From contig NZ_CP018937.1 of the NCBI RefSeq assembly GCF_002849695.1, positions 1,736,001 to 1,800,000 of the forward strand: a stretch of 64,000 nt of DNA. The letters run 5' to 3'. Origin of the DNA: Bacteroides fragilis (GTDB taxonomy: Bacteria; Bacteroidota; Bacteroidia; Bacteroidales; Bacteroidaceae). Positions within the stretch are counted from its first letter, which is position 1. The number at the start of each line of letters is the position of its first letter. The notes below the pieces were generated by a model that saw only the letters and a program-made list of their open reading frames with translations, was not told where the DNA came from and did not search any database. Positions 62,051 to 64,000 of this stretch are shown in pieces. The position numbers and the translations under genes were made by a program.

Positions 62051-62479
62051 ATGAATATGAGCATTACAAAACGCAATTTCCTGAGTTATCTTACCATTTT
62101 GACTCTTGTCGGAGGTGGGTTGGGAGCTTTGGTTTTGCATTATCTTGAGCCCGGACACTATTTCGGAGGTTATCCGTTGATACCGGTATACTTTTATATA
62201 TTCGGTGTATTTTACATTTATATGTTTGATGCCTGCAGGCGTCATGCACCGGACAAGATGGTGATGCTTTTTTTGGTAGCAAAGGTTCTGAAGATGATTA
62301 TATCAGTCTTTCTGTTGATAATCTACTGTGTGGCTGTGCCCGATTCTGCTGTGGAATTTCTGCTGACATTTCTGGCATTCTATCTGGGCTACCTTATATA
62401 TGAAAGCTGGTTTTTCTTCGTTTTCGAATGGAATCAGAAACTAAAAAAGAAATCAAAAAAATATGAAACAGTTGCGTAA
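62051..62479 (+). CDS. Membrane protein of the atp operon, AtpI-like position, 142 aa
   Basis: Four helices (FLSYLTILTLVGGGLGALVL, PLIPVYFYIFGVFYIYMF, MIISVFLLIIYCVAV, LLTFLAFYLGYLIYESWFFF) and a basic C-terminus. Its place before atpB is that of AtpI-type assembly factors. It overlaps atpB by 17 bases. The name is by position only. Confidence 0.75.
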   Translation: MNMSITKRNFLSYLTILTLVGGGLGALVLHYLEPGHYFGGYPLIPVYFYIFGVFYIYMFDACRRHAPDKMVMLFLVAKVLKMIISVFLLIIYCVAVPDSAVEFLLTFLAFYLGYLIYESWFFFVFEWNQKLKKKSKKYETVA

Positions 62480-63614
62480 CATAGTTACCGGAATGTTGAT
62501 CTTGATAGGAGGTATGTTGCCTGTTATGGTCTCTGCACAAGAGCCTGTGGAGGGCGATACCGCCACTGCTTTACAGCAAGAGATTATTGTGGGGAAAGAC
62601 ACAATCAATCAGGAGGCAAATCAGGTAGATGTAAAAGGCATTGTATTCGGTCATATCGGCGACTCCTACGAATGGCACATCACAAATATAGGAAAAACCT
62701 CTATCTGTATTCCATTGCCGATTATCGTATATAGCGAAACTTCAGGTTGGCATGCTTTTTTGTCATCGCGCCTTGAAGAGAATGACGGTAAATACGAAGG
62801 ATTCTATATCGCTCCTGCCGGAAGCAGGTACGAAGGCAAAATTGTAGAACGTAATGCGGCGGGAGAAGAGGTTCGACCATGGGATATTTCTATTACTAAG
62901 GTTACTTTATCTCTGTTTATCAATAGTGCTATCTTATTAATAATCATCCTTAGTGTGGCGCATTGGTATCGTAAGCGTGAACAGGGAGCTTATGCCCCTG
63001 GCGGATTTGTCGGTTTTATGGAGATGTTTATTATGATGATCCATGATGATGTGATTAAGAGTTGTGTAGGGCCTAACTATAAAAAGTTCGCTCCTTATTT
63101 GTTGACAGCCTTTTTCTTTATTTTCATCAATAACATCATGGGACTGATACCGATTTTCCCGGGAGGAGCGAATGTGACCGGAAATATCGCTATAACGCTG
63201 GTGTTGGCTTTATTTACATTTGTCATCGTTAATATATTCGGGACGAAACACTATTGGAAAGATGTTTTCTGGCCCGATGTTCCCTGGTGGCTGAAAGTGC
63301 CTATACCCATGATGCCGTTTATCGAATTTTTCGGTGTATTTACAAAACCGTTCGCATTGATGATCCGTTTGTTTGCCAATATGTTGTCCGGACACATGGC
63401 TATGTTGGTTCTTACCTGTTTGATATTTATATCGGCAAGTATGGGGCCTGCCATTAACGGTTCGCTTACGGTGGCTTCGGTGCTGTTCAACATCTTTATG
63501 AATTTGCTCGAAGTGTTGGTTGCCTTTATTCAGGCCTATGTGTTTACAATGTTATCGGCTGTATTTATCGGACTGGCTCAGGAAGGCGGTAAAAAAGAAG
63601 AAGTAAAAGAATAA
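62463..63614 (+). CDS. atpB: ATP synthase F0 subunit a, 383 aa
   Basis: Signal-like N-terminus and a ~140-residue periplasmic domain, longer than in E. coli, then six helices. The C-terminal core has MIRLFANMLSGHMAMLVL (essential Arg) and EVLVAFIQAYVFTMLSAVFI. It forms the proton path with subunit c. Confidence 0.93.
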   Translation: MKQLRNIVTGMLILIGGMLPVMVSAQEPVEGDTATALQQEIIVGKDTINQEANQVDVKGIVFGHIGDSYEWHITNIGKTSICIPLPIIVYSETSGWHAFLSSRLEENDGKYEGFYIAPAGSRYEGKIVERNAAGEEVRPWDISITKVTLSLFINSAILLIIILSVAHWYRKREQGAYAPGGFVGFMEMFIMMIHDDVIKSCVGPNYKKFAPYLLTAFFFIFINNIMGLIPIFPGGANVTGNIAITLVLALFTFVIVNIFGTKHYWKDVFWPDVPWWLKVPIPMMPFIEFFGVFTKPFALMIRLFANMLSGHMAMLVLTCLIFISASMGPAINGSLTVASVLFNIFMNLLEVLVAFIQAYVFTMLSAVFIGLAQEGGKKEEVKE

Positions 63615-63619
63615 TATAA

Positions 63620-63898
<279 letters not shown>

Positions 63899-63913
63899 TA
63901 AACAAAGAAGATT

Positions 63914-64000
63914 ATGTCATTGTTACTACCCGATAGTGGCCTGATATTCTGGATGCTCCTTTCTTTTGGAATTGTATTCGCGGTATTGGCTAAATACGGC
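63914..64000 (+). CDS. atpF: ATP synthase F0 subunit b, N-terminal part, cut by window edge
   Basis: 29 codons visible: [20 protein letters not shown], then VFAVLAKYG, the membrane anchor of subunit b. ATG 15 bases after atpE. Confidence 0.85.
   Translation, partial: MSLLLPDSGLIFWMLLSFGIVFAVLAKYG

Overview
The window looks like a Bacteroides chromosome (close to B. fragilis or B. thetaiotaomicron in gene content). Evidence: promoters of the Bacteroides type (TTTG or TTG, about 19-22 bases, then TAnnTTTG), A-rich ribosome binding regions instead of strong Shine-Dalgarno sites, the atpD-atpC-(membrane protein)-atpB-atpE-atpF order, an hcp gene beside a Crp/Fnr regulator, and MacB/FtsX-type permeases beside an NtrC-type regulator. 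No tRNA, rRNA, CRISPR array or insertion sequence was seen.

Region 1 (1-14042) is the most striking part: an integron-like array of about 22 mostly single-gene cassettes, all on the + strand and AT-rich. It follows a tyrosine recombinase gene that runs in from the left edge and is broken by a frameshift near base 400. Cassettes are separated by about 50-bp imperfect palindromes that begin with NNTAACAA and end with CATTANN. In 18 of the first 19 cassettes the first 8-10 bases are complementary (at most one mismatch) to the bases just before that cassette's own palindrome. This is what is expected if each cassette was once a circle closed at a foldable attC-like site with crossover at CA/TTA. 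The rule fails only in cassette 15 (a probable fusion) and at the far, decayed end (cassettes 20-22). Recognisable cargo resembles polymorphic-toxin immunity proteins (Imm11-like, Imm45-like, SUKH-like, CPCC, leucine-rich) and two macro domains; no toxin is visible.

Region 2 (14042-19500) holds small membrane proteins, lipoproteins, an AraC-type regulator and a probable small RNA. Region 3 (19502-30951) holds a RavA/ViaA-like MoxR-VWA pair, a HipA-like kinase with a DUF3037-type partner, an acyl-CoA synthetase, a K+/H+ antiporter, a uracil permease, and hcp with a Crp/Fnr regulator and an operator placed for activation. Region 4 (31070-43933) pairs an NtrB/NtrC-like two-component system with a divergent five-gene ABC exporter operon. 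That operon has a near-consensus sigma-54 promoter and two 17-bp palindromic enhancer sites 21 bp apart. Region 5 (44017-54668) is housekeeping: MATE pump, HAD phosphatase, pyrD, esterase, panB, MFS carrier, dgkA, a Rel-type ppGpp synthetase, a DUF4301-like protein and an RRM protein.

Region 6 (about 54960-58270) is a decayed second piece of the cassette system: a 40-base exact copy of the sequence downstream of the recombinase, a recombinase N-terminal fragment, a broken homologue of cassette gene 9, a decayed attC-like site and a MORN-repeat gene. It is bounded by related repeats, and the right end is a 70-bp palindrome. Region 7 (58509-64000) is purT and the start of the F-type ATP synthase operon, which runs off the right edge.
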